Shown in pieces: positions 23,663 through 33,434 of a stretch of DNA of 38,953 nt. This DNA comes from Planctomycetia bacterium (GTDB lineage Bacteria; Planctomycetota; Planctomycetia; Pirellulales; UBA1268): NCBI GenBank assembly GCA_009926295.1, contig RFPF01000002.1, positions 1-38,953 on the forward strand, read 5' to 3'. Numbering within the stretch: position 1 is the first letter of the stretch; every line of letters begins with the position of its first letter. The position numbers were made by a program, and so were the translations under genes. The notes beneath the pieces are model-generated. The model did no database searches, was not told the DNA's origin, and worked only from the letters and a program-made list of their open reading frames with translations.

Positions 23663-24436
23663 TCAGGTCTCGACGAACAGGCGGCGGGCATTGGCGGTGG
23701 TCGCCGCGGCGAATTTTTCCAGCGGCTCGCCGCGGGCGATGGCGAGACACCGGGCGGTGTGCACGAGGTGCGCCGGCTCGTTGCGGCGGCCGCGGAACGG
23801 CTCCGGAGAAAGAAACGGGCTGTCGGTCTCGATGAGCAGCCGCTCGAGGGGCACGGTCTTCGCCACCTCGCGGAGTTCCGCCGCTGAACGGAACGTCACC
23901 ATTCCCGCGAAGCCGATGTGGCACCCGAGATCGACCGCCTCGGCCGCCTCGGCGGCGGTGCCCGTGAAGGAGTGGAGCACGACCGTGAGCGGCCCGCGGG
24001 CGACGGCCTCGCGGAGCATGTCGAGCGCGTCGCGGATGCTCTCTCGCGTGTGCACGACGAGCGGCAGGCCGAGCTTTTGGGCGAGGCGGATATGCCTCGC
24101 GAAAAACTCCCGCTGCAGGTCCCGCGGAGCGGCGTCGCGGTACCAGTCGAGGCCGGTCTCGCCCACGGCCTTGGCCCGGCCGCTGGCCAGCAGCCGCAGG
24201 ATACGATCCCATTCATCGGGATCGGTTTCGTGGACGTCGTTGGGGTGGATGCCGGCCGCGCACGTGATGCCCGGCTCGCGGGCGGCGAGGTCGGCGGCCG
24301 CCTCGCTGTCGGCGGCCCGCGTGCCGATCACCATCAGGCCCGTGATCCCCGCGGCCCGCGCCCTCGCGACGACGGCTGGGAGATCATCGCCAAAGCGCAT
24401 CGGATCGAGATGGCAGTGGCTGTCGAAGAATTCCAT
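23663..24436 (-). CDS. tatD: TatD-family metal-dependent deoxyribonuclease
   Basis: 257 residues, family length. TIM-barrel hydrolase with FFDSHCHLD at the N-terminus, AAGIHPNDV, VGETGLDWYRD, PLVVHTRES, VLHSFTG and LLIETDSPFLSP, which provide the usual His, Glu and Asp metal ligands. It acts as a 3'-5' exonuclease in studied bacteria. It starts 3 nt after the preceding small gene, so translation is probably coupled. Confidence 0.95.
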   Translation of the reverse strand: MEFFDSHCHLDPMRFGDDLPAVVARARAAGITGLMVIGTRAADSEAAADLAAREPGITCAAGIHPNDVHETDPDEWDRILRLLASGRAKAVGETGLDWYRDAAPRDLQREFFARHIRLAQKLGLPLVVHTRESIRDALDMLREAVARGPLTVVLHSFTGTAAEAAEAVDLGCHIGFAGMVTFRSAAELREVAKTVPLERLLIETDSPFLSPEPFRGRRNEPAHLVHTARCLAIARGEPLEKFAAATTANARRLFVET

Positions 24437-24439
24437 GGC

Positions 24440-24871
24440 TCAACCGGCCGCCGGCGCCGCTCGCGCCAGAACCTGCCGGAGCACGTCGAGGTGGGCACGG
24501 GTCGACGCGATCGCCTCGCCCACGAGCCCGGCGTCCTCGGAACCAGGCCCCGCAGCCACGGCCTTCTCCAGTTCGGCGGCCTGCGCCTCGAGGCCGGACA
24601 GGATCCGAGGCAGGAGCGCCCGCAGGTCGAGGTCGTGCGTCGCGGTGAACTGGATCGGATACGGATGCCGGGGAACGTCCGCGCCGCGGTCTTCGAGGAT
24701 CGCTCCGGCCCGCTCGACGAGGCTGCGGTGGTCGTCGACGAGATCCGCGAGCGCGAGCTTGATCTCCTCCGCGCCGGGGTACGACCAGATTCCAGCATCC
24801 GCCACGTACATCGCGAGCGACGAGCCGAGGAGCGAGACGAGCCGCTGAAGGGGTGTTTGGCAATGGCTCAT
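24440..24871 (-). CDS. small helical protein between nuoN and tatD, unknown function
   Basis: 143 residues, predicted mostly alpha-helical, with segments SLLGSSLAMYVADAG, ALADLVDDHRSLVERAGAIL and AAELEKAVAAGPGS. The spacing of long helices resembles a four-helix bundle, but I recognise no family and no clear metal-ligand pattern. It starts 8 nt after nuoN and ends 3 nt before tatD, so it belongs to that transcript. The start MSHCQTP is the first ATG; no strong ribosome binding site is seen. Confidence 0.78.
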   Translation of the reverse strand: MSHCQTPLQRLVSLLGSSLAMYVADAGIWSYPGAEEIKLALADLVDDHRSLVERAGAILEDRGADVPRHPYPIQFTATHDLDLRALLPRILSGLEAQAAELEKAVAAGPGSEDAGLVGEAIASTRAHLDVLRQVLARAAPAAG

Positions 24872-24879
24872 GGTGGCGG

Positions 24880-26538
24880 TCACGACGCGAATGCCCCCGC
24901 GAGCTGGGCTGCCGCATAGAGCCCCGACCAGAAGAGACCGAAGCCCACCACGGGCAGGACGAGGCCCGTGACCACCGCCCCGGGCACCGAAACGAGCGGA
25001 AAGGGCTCGAGCGCCCGGTCGGCAGGTGGCGGGTCGAACGTCATCACCTTGAGCACGCGCAGGTAGTAGAACAGGCTGATCACGGTGTTCAGTCCCCCGA
25101 CCACCAGCAGCACGAGCATCAGGGGCCGCTCGGCCCCGGAGGCGATCGCCTCCACGAGCGACGAGAACACGAGGAACTTGGACACGAAGCCCGCCAGGGG
25201 CGGGAGACCGATCAGGCTCACGAGCACCGCCGCCATCGCCACCACGATGCCGGGGCTCGTGCGCACGAGGCCCGCGTAGGCGGAGATCTCCTCGCTCCGC
25301 AGCGAGTTGCGGAGCACGGCGACGATCGCAAAGGCGCCGAGGTTCATGAACACGTAGGTCCCGAGGTAGAAGGCCACGGCCGTGACCGCATCCCGCGTGC
25401 CGGTCGCCGTGACGCCCGCCATCGCGATCGCCGCCGCCACTCCCATCATCAGGTATCCGGCGTGGGCCACCGTGGAGTAGGCGAGCAGGCGCTTCATGTT
25501 CGTCTGCCCGTATGCGGCGAGATTGCCGAGCGTGCAGGTGACGGCCGCCATCAGGGCAACGACGTACACCATGAAGTGCCGGGTGTCGCCGAGGGCGGCC
25601 AGCGTCGCGGCCGATGCCCCATTCGCGGCCGGGACACCGAGGCTCGCGGCCGGGACACCCAGCCCGAAGGCCACCCGCAGCAGCAGCGCCACGGCCGCAG
25701 CCTTGCTGGCCACCGACAAAAACGCCCCCACCTCGGCCGCAGCGCCCTCGAAGACATCGGGGCACCAGAAATGGAAGGGGACCGCAGAAAGCTTGAAGGC
25801 GAGTCCGACGGCGAGCATCAGGCCACCCAGCGACAACACCATCACGCCGCCGCCGTCCGAGCCCACGTGGGCCACCTTCGCGAGTTCGACGGCCATGCTG
25901 GGCAGGTGACAGGTGCCGAGAATCCCGGCCATGAGGCTCAGGCCGTAGAGCATGATGCCGGCCGCGCCGGCTCCGTAGACGGCGTACTTGAGCGCGGCCT
26001 CCGAACTCGCCTTGCGGCCCTTGAGCAGGCCGGCGAGGGCATACGACGGCACGCTGGCCATCTCGACGGCCATGAAGAGCATCAGGATGTGGTTGGCGGC
26101 TGACATGAGGCACATCCCGAGCGAGGCGCCCAGAACGAGCGCGTAAAAATCGGCGCCGTCCTCGCGGTCGGGAATGCCCGATACCCGCGTGAACACGATG
26201 TACAGCGCCAGAAATCCGAGGATCACGAGTCGCACGTACGCCGTGAGCGAGTCGTAGACCAGGAGGCCGGTGAACAGTTCCTGCCTCCCCGCGAGCAGGT
26301 CGCCGCCCGCCGGCAGGGACTTCAGGTCGCACCACGCATACCACAGCCCGAATCCCACTCCGCCGAGGGCCACGACCGCGGAATCGGCATGCCGCAGCAC
26401 CGGCAGCATCCTGCACACGAGAAGCAGCACGATCGTGGCCGCCAGGCAGAGTTCCGGGCGGAACAGCGGCAGCGACACGTCGAGCGTGTTCGTGATCGAA
26501 TCGGTGAGCAGCGTGCCGAGATTCAAGGGAGGGTTCAC
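24880..26538 (-). CDS. nuoN: NADH-quinone oxidoreductase subunit N
   Basis: 552 residues, GTG start with AGGA 9-10 nt upstream. Antiporter-like proton-pumping subunit of complex I with about 14 membrane helices. VEMASVPSYALAGLLKGRK, SSEAALKYAVYGAGAAGIML, KLSAVPFHFWCPDVFEGA and NMKRLLAYSTVAHAGYLMMG carry the conserved helix-5 Glu, helix-7 Lys and helix-8 Lys of the family. A 14-residue duplication (GVPAASLGVPAANG) near residue 285 enlarges one loop. It is the last nuo gene of the cluster. Confidence 0.96.
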   Translation of the reverse strand: MNPPLNLGTLLTDSITNTLDVSLPLFRPELCLAATIVLLLVCRMLPVLRHADSAVVALGGVGFGLWYAWCDLKSLPAGGDLLAGRQELFTGLLVYDSLTAYVRLVILGFLALYIVFTRVSGIPDREDGADFYALVLGASLGMCLMSAANHILMLFMAVEMASVPSYALAGLLKGRKASSEAALKYAVYGAGAAGIMLYGLSLMAGILGTCHLPSMAVELAKVAHVGSDGGGVMVLSLGGLMLAVGLAFKLSAVPFHFWCPDVFEGAAAEVGAFLSVASKAAAVALLLRVAFGLGVPAASLGVPAANGASAATLAALGDTRHFMVYVVALMAAVTCTLGNLAAYGQTNMKRLLAYSTVAHAGYLMMGVAAAIAMAGVTATGTRDAVTAVAFYLGTYVFMNLGAFAIVAVLRNSLRSEEISAYAGLVRTSPGIVVAMAAVLVSLIGLPPLAGFVSKFLVFSSLVEAIASGAERPLMLVLLVVGGLNTVISLFYYLRVLKVMTFDPPPADRALEPFPLVSVPGAVVTGLVLPVVGFGLFWSGLYAAAQLAGAFAS

Positions 26539-26556
26539 GGGGGCGTTCCTGCGGCG

Positions 26557-28347
26557 TCAGCGGGCGGCGGAATCCGCCCCGACCTTCGCCACGGCAGGTG
26601 CGGCGGCGGGGGCGTCGTGGACGCGCTTCGTCCAGTCGGCGAGCGTCTCCACCTGGCGGTTGACCGTGGGCGTCACGTAATTGAACAGGATCTGCGGTGC
26701 CACGCCGAACAGGATGGCGAGGAACACAAGCGGCGCCGCGATCGAAAGTTCGCGCGGCGTGATCGGCGTGAGATGGTCCCCGTGCGGCCCCTTGTACTCC
26801 GCACCGAGATACACGCGCTGGATCGCCCAGAGGATGTAGGCCGCCGTGAGGATGACCGTGAATGCCGACGCCACCGCGAGCACCCGGCTGTAGTTCCAAC
26901 TCGAGAGCGTGACGAGCACCTCGCCGATGAAACCGCACAGGCCCGGCAGGCCCAGGCCCGCGAAGAACACGGCGATGGCCAGGCCGCTGTACACCGGCAT
27001 CCGGTTGAAGATCCCCCCGAACTCCTCGAGGTTGCGGTGATGCACCCGGTCGTAGAGCACGCCCACCATGAAGAACATTCCGGCGGAGCTGATGCCGTGC
27101 GCGAGCATCTGGAACATCGCGCCGTTCACGCCCTGCGCCCAAGCGTCCCAGCGGTACTCCTGGCCGGCCACGGCGCTCCACACGCCGAGACCCAGCATCA
27201 CGTATCCCATGTGGCTCACCGAACTGTAGGCGACCATCCGCTTGAAGTCCTTCTGCGCGAGGGCCGCGAAGGCTCCATAGACCATCGACACGACGCCGAG
27301 GCCGCACACGAGCCATGCGAAGTCGAGACCGGCCCCCGGGCAGACGGGATAGCAGATCCGGAGGATGCCGTACCCGCCGAGCTTGAGCAGGATGCCTGCA
27401 AGGATCATCGAGATGGGCGTGGGAGCCTCGACGTGGGCGTCGGGAAGCCAGGTGTGCACCGGCACCACCGGCACCTTGATCACGAAGCCGACGAGCAGCA
27501 GGAGGAAGGCCCACTTCTCCAGGCTCATTCCCCACACCCGCGCCGCCGCGAACGGCGAGTCCGGCAGCTGGCCGATCTGCGCGAGGGCCAGGAGGTTGAA
27601 CGTGTGCACCGGCGCTCTCGCATCCTTGATGGACCGCACGGCGTCGGCCTGGACGCCGGCGTCGAGCGCCGGGCTCACGACGTGGCTCGCGAGCAACTGC
27701 TCGGGAGAGAGCTGCCTCAGATCGCTCGTGAAGTAGAGCATCAGGATCGCGAGCAGCATCAGCACGCTGCCGAGGAGCGTGTAGAGGAAGAACTTGATCG
27801 CCGCGTACTCTCGCCGCGGGCCGCCCCAGATGCCGATCAGGAAGTACATCGGCAGGAGCATCACCTCCCAGAACACGTAGAACAGGAAGAAATCGAGCGA
27901 AACGAACACGCCGAGCATGCCCGTCTCGAGAAGCAGGAACAGCACGTGGTAGGCCTTGACGTGCTTCGTGATCGGCCAGCTCGCGGCGGCGGCCAGCATG
28001 GACAGGAAGGTGGTGAGAACCACCAGCGGCAGGCTGATGCCGTCGACGCCGAGCAGGTATTCGATCCCAAAGGCCTCGATCCACGGCAGCTTGACCACCG
28101 CCTGCATTCCCGGTTCACCGAGACGGAACTGGGCCGGGCCGGCCGCCCCGAACAGCTGCGGCCAGGCCATCCATACGGAGAGCACGAACACGACGGCGGT
28201 GGTCAGCAGCGTGGTCCAGCGGATGAACTCGTCGCGACCCCTGGGCACGATGGGCAGGGACAGGACGGCGGCGACGAGCGCCGGCAGGAAGACGATCGCC
28301 GTCAGGGGCCAGAGGGCGGGTTGCGTGAGTGAGGCTGCTGGATCCAT
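26557..28347 (-). CDS. nuoM: NADH-quinone oxidoreductase subunit M
   Basis: 596 residues, slightly longer than E. coli NuoM (about 509), partly through a loop near residues 205-250. Proton-pumping antiporter-like subunit. LLGVDGISLPLVVLT, FFLFYVFWEVMLLPMYFLIG, IKVPVVPVHTWLPDAHVEAP and QKDFKRMVAYSSVSHMGYVM are signature segments. It is 54 nt downstream of nuoL and 18 nt upstream of nuoN. Confidence 0.97.
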   Translation of the reverse strand: MDPAASLTQPALWPLTAIVFLPALVAAVLSLPIVPRGRDEFIRWTTLLTTAVVFVLSVWMAWPQLFGAAGPAQFRLGEPGMQAVVKLPWIEAFGIEYLLGVDGISLPLVVLTTFLSMLAAAASWPITKHVKAYHVLFLLLETGMLGVFVSLDFFLFYVFWEVMLLPMYFLIGIWGGPRREYAAIKFFLYTLLGSVLMLLAILMLYFTSDLRQLSPEQLLASHVVSPALDAGVQADAVRSIKDARAPVHTFNLLALAQIGQLPDSPFAAARVWGMSLEKWAFLLLLVGFVIKVPVVPVHTWLPDAHVEAPTPISMILAGILLKLGGYGILRICYPVCPGAGLDFAWLVCGLGVVSMVYGAFAALAQKDFKRMVAYSSVSHMGYVMLGLGVWSAVAGQEYRWDAWAQGVNGAMFQMLAHGISSAGMFFMVGVLYDRVHHRNLEEFGGIFNRMPVYSGLAIAVFFAGLGLPGLCGFIGEVLVTLSSWNYSRVLAVASAFTVILTAAYILWAIQRVYLGAEYKGPHGDHLTPITPRELSIAAPLVFLAILFGVAPQILFNYVTPTVNRQVETLADWTKRVHDAPAAAPAVAKVGADSAAR

Positions 28348-28401
28348 GGCGAAAGTCCGTGCGAAGGGTTCTCGAAACGGGGGTGGAGGGGGCGGGAGCG
28401 A

Positions 28402-30780
28402 TCAGCCGGCCAGCGATGTCCGGAACAGGAGGCTGGCGAGCACGAACAGGGCTACCGTGCCGACGACGATGAACATGACGTATTGTCGCAGGTGGCCGGT
28501 CTGAAGCTTCTTGAGCTCGATCCCGGCGTTCCACGTGGCGGCGGCGGTGGCGTTGACGAGGCCGTCGACGAGCGTGCGGTCGATCCACGCGTCGACGCCC
28601 GCGAGCTGCCGCGCGGTCCAGGCGAGCCCGTCGATGATCCGGTCGATCACGCCGCGGTCGGTGCCGCTGGCGAGATTCGCCACCGCGAGCGCGGGCACCA
28701 CGAACATCGCGTGGTACAACTCGTCGAAATACCAGCGGCCGGCGAGGAACGTGTAGGCCGGCTTGAAGATCGTGGCGACGACGGCGGGCGAGATGATCCG
28801 CAGGAGATACATGAGCGCCGCGAGCGCCACGCCGGCCGCCGCCGTGGCGAACGCCGTGAGCGTGGCCGTGACGTGCACGGCCCCCTCGTGGCTCAGGTGC
28901 TCGGCCGGGAAAACGAGCTCTCCGAAGGCGAAACCGCCCGTCATTCCCTCGGCGGTGCCCACGGGCCGGGCCTGCTCCAGGAGGTTCGGCAGCCCGAAGC
29001 CGCCGGGAAGCGTCCACCCGGCGACGACGGCGAGCACCGCAAGCACGACGAGCGGAGCGACCATCACGGCCGGCGACTCGTGGGCGTGCTCGGCGACGTG
29101 GTGATCGCGCGGCTCCCCCGCGAACGTCATGAACCACAGCCGGAACATGTAGAACGCCGTGAGGAACGCCCCGCCGGCCACGGCAACGAAGAGGATGGAG
29201 TGGGCGGGGTTGGCCCGCGAGAACGCGAGCGCCTGGGCGAGGATCGCGTCCTTCGAGTAATACCCGGACAGGCCGATCACGAACGGCACGCCGGCCCCGA
29301 TGATGGCGAGGCAGCCGACGAGCATCGTGCCGGCCGTCCAAGGCATCACCCGGGCCAGGCCGCCCATCTTGCGCATGTCGTTGGTATGACAGGCGTGGAT
29401 CACCGATCCCGAGCAGAGAAAGAGCAGGCTCTTGAAGAAGGCGTGCGTCACGAGGTGAAAGAGCCCGGCCGCCCACCCGCCGACCCCAAGTGCGAGCATC
29501 ATGTAGCCCAGCTGGCTCACGGTGGAGTATGCGAGCACCCGCTTGATGTCGGTGGCGACAAGCGCGATCGTCGCCGCGATGAACAGCGTGATCGCGCCGA
29601 CGTAGGCGATCACGAGCAGCACGTCGGGCGTGAGCACGGGATAGAAGCGGCCGACGAGGTACACGCCGGCTGCGACCATCGTCGCGGAGTGGACGAGCGC
29701 CGACACCGGCGTCGGGCCCTCCATCGCGTCGGGAAGCCAGACGAAGAGCGGGAACTGCGCACTCTTGCCGACACAGCCGCAGAAGATGCCCACACCCGCG
29801 ATGAGCAGCAGCCAGCGACCCAGGCCCATGCTCCGCCAATCTTCGATCTTTCCCGCGACCTCCGCGGGCGGCGTCTTGGCGACCTCCGCCGCGGCGGCGA
29901 ACTTCACCATCCCGTCAGGCACCCGGATCGCATGGCCTCCGGCGGCGGGCCTGACGAGGCTGAACAGGCCGGGCCGGGCCACATCGCCGTCGATCGCCTG
30001 CGAATCGGCGAAATGCAGCGTGCCGAGGGCTCCCCACAAGGCCATCAGCCCGATGAGCATCCCGAAGTCGCCCACGCGGTTGACGATGAACGCCTTGTTG
30101 GCGGCGGTCGAGGCGCTCTTCCGCTCGTAGTAGAAGCCGATCAGGAACCAGGAGCAGATACCCACGAGTTCCCAGAAGATGAACACCATCGCCAGGTTTC
30201 CGGCGATCACGATCCCGAGCATCGAGAAGCAGAACAGGGACAACGCCTGGAAAAACCTCGGAAATCGGCCGGGACGGTGGAGGTGGCCCCCACCGGAGAG
30301 ATGCACCTCGTGGTCCGTGACGTCGTGGAGTTCGTCGTGCATGTAGCCCGAGGCGTAGACGTGAATGCAGGTGGCGATGAACGTCACCACCACGAACATC
30401 AGCACCGTCAGGGCGTCGATGTACCATCCGATCGAGAGCCGCAGTGCCCCGCCCCGATAGAGCGTGTACCAGTCCCCCGAGTAGGCCACGGAGTCGGCCA
30501 CCGGGTGGTGGTCGACGGCATGATCGCCGGCATGGGTGTCGGCCGCGGCGACATCGCCGGAGCCGTGATGCGACACCTGCACGGGATGCGCCCCCAGCCA
30601 GGCGCCCGCGGCGAACAGCGAAAGCACGAGCGACGCCACGATCGCGGCCGTCGCGACCCACGCGGCATTCCGCCCATGCGGCCCCATGCGCGGCCCGAAA
30701 AACAGGATCGCGACGAACGAGGCCAGCGGAGCGAGCCACGCGAGGCCGAGCAGCAGCGGCAGTTGGGCGGCTGTATCCAT
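28402..30780 (-). CDS. nuoL: NADH-quinone oxidoreductase subunit L
   Basis: 792 residues (about 610 in E. coli). The largest antiporter-like subunit, ending in the long lateral helix. FFQALSLFCFSMLGIVIAGN, FIFWELVGICSWFLIGFYY, VGKSAQFPLFVWLPDAMEGP and STVSQLGYMMLALGVGGWAA are conserved. Extra length lies in a His/Asp-rich loop after the second helix (SHHGSGDVAAADTHAGDHAV) and a long C-terminal section. The His-rich loop may be exposed on the periplasmic side. It starts 12 nt after nuoK. Confidence 0.97.
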   Translation of the reverse strand: MDTAAQLPLLLGLAWLAPLASFVAILFFGPRMGPHGRNAAWVATAAIVASLVLSLFAAGAWLGAHPVQVSHHGSGDVAAADTHAGDHAVDHHPVADSVAYSGDWYTLYRGGALRLSIGWYIDALTVLMFVVVTFIATCIHVYASGYMHDELHDVTDHEVHLSGGGHLHRPGRFPRFFQALSLFCFSMLGIVIAGNLAMVFIFWELVGICSWFLIGFYYERKSASTAANKAFIVNRVGDFGMLIGLMALWGALGTLHFADSQAIDGDVARPGLFSLVRPAAGGHAIRVPDGMVKFAAAAEVAKTPPAEVAGKIEDWRSMGLGRWLLLIAGVGIFCGCVGKSAQFPLFVWLPDAMEGPTPVSALVHSATMVAAGVYLVGRFYPVLTPDVLLVIAYVGAITLFIAATIALVATDIKRVLAYSTVSQLGYMMLALGVGGWAAGLFHLVTHAFFKSLLFLCSGSVIHACHTNDMRKMGGLARVMPWTAGTMLVGCLAIIGAGVPFVIGLSGYYSKDAILAQALAFSRANPAHSILFVAVAGGAFLTAFYMFRLWFMTFAGEPRDHHVAEHAHESPAVMVAPLVVLAVLAVVAGWTLPGGFGLPNLLEQARPVGTAEGMTGGFAFGELVFPAEHLSHEGAVHVTATLTAFATAAAGVALAALMYLLRIISPAVVATIFKPAYTFLAGRWYFDELYHAMFVVPALAVANLASGTDRGVIDRIIDGLAWTARQLAGVDAWIDRTLVDGLVNATAAATWNAGIELKKLQTGHLRQYVMFIVVGTVALFVLASLLFRTSLAG

Positions 30781-30792
30781 GACGCGATCGGC

Positions 30793-31191
30793 TCAGCCCT
30801 TGAGGTTGTCCGCCCGGTCGACGTCGACCGTGGCGTGGTTGTTGTAGAAGTTCAGCGTGATCGCGAGGGCCACGGCCGCCTCGGCCGCCGCCAGCAGGAT
30901 CACGAACAACGCGATCACCTGGCCATCGATCCCGAGCGCGACGGCGCCCTGCCCACGGAGGTAGGGCGAAGCGAAGGCGACGAAGTTCACGTTGGCGCCG
31001 TTGAGCACGAGCTCGATCCCCATCAGCACTCCGAGGGCGTTCCGCTTCACCGCCATGCACACGATCCCGGCAGTGAACAGGATCGCTCCCACGACGAGGT
31101 AATGCGCCACGCTCACGCCGTCGCCACCGGCCATCGCCAGGATCGGAACCGGGGAGGGAAACGCGGAACCGTACATGCCCAGGCCGCTCAT
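30793..31191 (-). CDS. nuoK: NADH-quinone oxidoreductase subunit K
   Basis: 132 residues; the usual NuoK is about 100, and the extra residues are N-terminal. Three membrane helices with the conserved glutamates: LGVLMGIELVLNGANVNFV and LFVILLAAAEAAVALAI. The ATG overlaps the nuoJ stop by 4 nt. A later internal start near the GVSVAHYLVVGAI helix is possible, but the overlap favours the longer form. Confidence 0.95.
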   Translation of the reverse strand: MSGLGMYGSAFPSPVPILAMAGGDGVSVAHYLVVGAILFTAGIVCMAVKRNALGVLMGIELVLNGANVNFVAFASPYLRGQGAVALGIDGQVIALFVILLAAAEAAVALAITLNFYNNHATVDVDRADNLKG

Positions 31192-31877
31192 CTCACGCCT
31201 CCCTGCGCCAGTGCCGACGCCGCCCCGGCCCCAGTGGAACGCAGCCGGGGCTCGGCGGCGGGCTCCACCGAGGCCGCGACCTCGATCGCGCGGGCCGTGC
31301 GTCGCCGCTTCGCACGCGCGAGGTAGGCCGCGCCCACGAGCACCACCAGAAGGTGGACCGAAACGATCTCGAACGGCAGGAGATAGCCGCTGCGCACCCC
31401 GGCCGCCGGGGCTCCCGGAGGATCGTCCACCCGGATGCCGACCAGCGCCGTGCCGATGGGGGTCGCCGCCGGCGGGCCCACTTCGCCGAGCCCCGGCCGC
31501 CGCCACGCGTCGACGGAAAGCGCTGCCTGCAGCAAGAGCGCGAGAAGCGAAGCCGCCACGACGCCCGCGAGCACGCGATCGCCCGTCGAGGTCTTGATCG
31601 AGACGAACGGCGCCTGCGCCGTGAGCATGACGCCGAACACCAGGAGCACGAGGGTCCCGCCCACGTAGATCATCAACTGCATCGCGCCGATGAACTCGGC
31701 GCCCGCGAGAAAGAACAGCCCGGCGGTGGCTCCGAGCGAGAACACGAGGTACAGCGCCATCCTCACGACGTTGTCGGCGAGCACCACCCCGATCGCGAAC
31801 CCGCACGCGAGGATCGCGAACAGGTAGAAGAGCATCGTGTGGAAGTTCACCGCCGCGAGCATCACGCACCCCGTCAT
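31188..31877 (-). CDS. nuoJ: NADH-quinone oxidoreductase subunit J
   Basis: 229 residues with five membrane helices: MLFYLFAILACGFAIGVVL, NVVRMALYLVFSLGATAGLF, EFIGAMQLMIYVGGTLVLLVF, a fourth helix at about 105-122 and a fifth near 165-185. The IYVGGTLVLLVFGVM segment is the conserved pi-bulge helix. A soluble tail of about 40 residues follows. Overlaps nuoH and nuoK by 4 nt each. Confidence 0.96.
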   Translation of the reverse strand: MTGCVMLAAVNFHTMLFYLFAILACGFAIGVVLADNVVRMALYLVFSLGATAGLFFLAGAEFIGAMQLMIYVGGTLVLLVFGVMLTAQAPFVSIKTSTGDRVLAGVVAASLLALLLQAALSVDAWRRPGLGEVGPPAATPIGTALVGIRVDDPPGAPAAGVRSGYLLPFEIVSVHLLVVLVGAAYLARAKRRRTARAIEVAASVEPAAEPRLRSTGAGAASALAQGGVR

Positions 31878-33082
31878 GGCCGCACCTGGGCCACGGCCCC
31901 GCCGACGGCCGGCGGGACGGACCGCTCCGCCGCGCCGCCCGGCCCCTCGAGCCAGCCCTCGCGAATCTCACCGGCGGGACGGGAGACGCCCGGCACCACG
32001 CCGCCGGGGAGGAACAACTGCCAGATCATCGCGCCGGCGAACATCACCGCGGCGATGGGCGTGCAGTACTTGAGACACGTGGTCATCACCTGATCGATGC
32101 GGAGCCGCGGGAGCGTCCATCGCACCCACATCATCACGAGCACGCCGAGCGTCGCCTTGAGCAGCAGGTTGCCGCAGCCGATGAGCCGCACGAGGTAGTG
32201 GGCCGTGTCACCCGTGCCCGCGCTCAGGCCGAGGAGTTTCGCGACGGGCACGGGCCCGTTCCACCCGCCGAGAAACAGAACCGCCGCGAGGGCGCTGACG
32301 AGGAACATCGAGCCGTACTCCGCCATGAAGAAGAAGCTCCAGCGGAGACCCGAATACTCGGTGTGGAAACCGGCCACGAGCTCGCTCTCGGCCTCGGCGA
32401 GGTCGAACGGCGCGCGGTTCACGCTCGCCACCGCGCAGGTGACGTAGACCCAGAAAATGACGAACGTGAACGGATCGTGGAACAGGTACCAGTTCGTGGC
32501 CCAACCTGCCTGCTTCTCGGCGATCGTGACGAGATCCATCGTGCCGGCGAGCATCACGGGGACCACGACGCACATCCCCAGCGGCACCTCGTAACTCACC
32601 ACCTGTGCGGCCTCGCGCATCGCCCCGAACAGCGACCATTTCGACGCCGACGCGTAGCCGGCGAGGATCACGCCGAACACCTCGAGACCGAGGACCGCCA
32701 CCACGAAGAACACGCCGACGTTGAGCCGCTGGCCGACGAAGTCGAACGCGAACGGCAGTGCGATGAACGCACAGAACGACGCGCAGAAACTCACGTACGG
32801 AGCGAGCCGGAAGAGCAGGCCGTCGGCCCCTTCGGGCATCAGATCCTCCTTGGCGAGGAGTTTGATGCCGTCGGCGAGCGACTGCAGCCACCCGAACCGG
32901 CCTCCGGTGCGGGTGGGGCCGAGCCGATCCTGGATCCGGGCTGCGATCTTGCGCTCGGCCCAGATGAACACGAGTGCCCCGCCGGCGATCACGTTGAGGA
33001 TCAAAAACGCCGCGACACCGGCCACGACAGTCCACGCGAGCCACGGGGGCAGGCCGACGGAATTGATGAGGAAATCAGCCAT
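31874..33082 (-). CDS. nuoH: NADH-quinone oxidoreductase subunit H
   Basis: 402 residues. Membrane subunit forming the quinone-access chamber. ERKIAARIQDRLGPTRTGG and GWLQSLADGIKLLAKEDLMP, PFDLAEAESELVAGFHTEYS and RWTLPRLRIDQVMT are diagnostic. A Pro/Gly-rich tail of about 40 residues follows the last helix. It is the first gene after the 517-bp gap and probably has its own promoter or depends on read-through from nuoD. Confidence 0.97.
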   Translation of the reverse strand: MADFLINSVGLPPWLAWTVVAGVAAFLILNVIAGGALVFIWAERKIAARIQDRLGPTRTGGRFGWLQSLADGIKLLAKEDLMPEGADGLLFRLAPYVSFCASFCAFIALPFAFDFVGQRLNVGVFFVVAVLGLEVFGVILAGYASASKWSLFGAMREAAQVVSYEVPLGMCVVVPVMLAGTMDLVTIAEKQAGWATNWYLFHDPFTFVIFWVYVTCAVASVNRAPFDLAEAESELVAGFHTEYSGLRWSFFFMAEYGSMFLVSALAAVLFLGGWNGPVPVAKLLGLSAGTGDTAHYLVRLIGCGNLLLKATLGVLVMMWVRWTLPRLRIDQVMTTCLKYCTPIAAVMFAGAMIWQLFLPGGVVPGVSRPAGEIREGWLEGPGGAAERSVPPAVGGAVAQVRP

Positions 33083-33109
33083 GCAGGACGCTATTTCCGC
33101 ACGGAATCG

Positions 33110-33135
33110 GACTTCGTGAAATTTCGCACGAAGTC
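33110..33135 (-). promoter_or_regulatory. perfect 9-bp hairpin in the nuoH leader
   Basis: GACTTCGTG pairs with CACGAAGTC across an 8-nt loop; a second small stem TTCC/GGAA lies between it and the nuoH start (33082). No T-run follows, so an mRNA processing or stability element fits better than a terminator. Confidence 0.55.
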
Positions 33136-33238
33136 TGCCCTACGCAGGTCGAAATCACAAGTCCCGCCGGGAAAACAGGCCCGCGACGTCAACTCGCCCG
33201 CACCGGCTCGGGGCTACCGGGATGAATACATAGGATCG

Positions 33239-33413
33239 GCTTCAGCCCGTCATGCCTATAGGTACGCACCGGCTTCGGTCTCCCCATATCCCGTCGCTGG
33301 ACGTTCGCTGCGGCCCTCCAGGCCTCCGCTCACTCGACTCCGACTGCGCTGCGCCATCCATGGCTGCGCTTGTCTGCATACGCCTGCTCCCGGGACACGG
33401 GGACCCCGAAGCC
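33239..33413 (+). repeat. structured intergenic repeat, copy C
   Basis: Begins with GCTTCAGCCCGTC, with the CCGGCT motif 30 nt later, exactly as in copy A. Outer arms 33271-33293 and 33391-33413 pair at 19 of 23 positions, although their sequence differs from the A arms. Hairpin GGCC-CTCCA-GGCC (33312-33324). Core GCGCTGCGCCATCCATGGCT at 33346-33365 is identical to copy A. Confidence 0.85.
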
Positions 33414-33434
33414 TCCCTCAACTGGAAAGGGGGA

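Noticed and set aside
22606..23835. Open frame of about 400 codons across the repeat region after csrA
   Set aside because: It runs through inverted repeat copies and then antisense to the thioredoxin-fold and tatD genes; composition is not protein-like and the repeats explain the sequence.
26389..31326. Long plus-strand open frames opposite the nuo genes
   Set aside because: Antisense shadows of membrane-protein genes, dominated by His, Glu, Arg and Asp codons complementary to hydrophobic codons; no recognisable fold.
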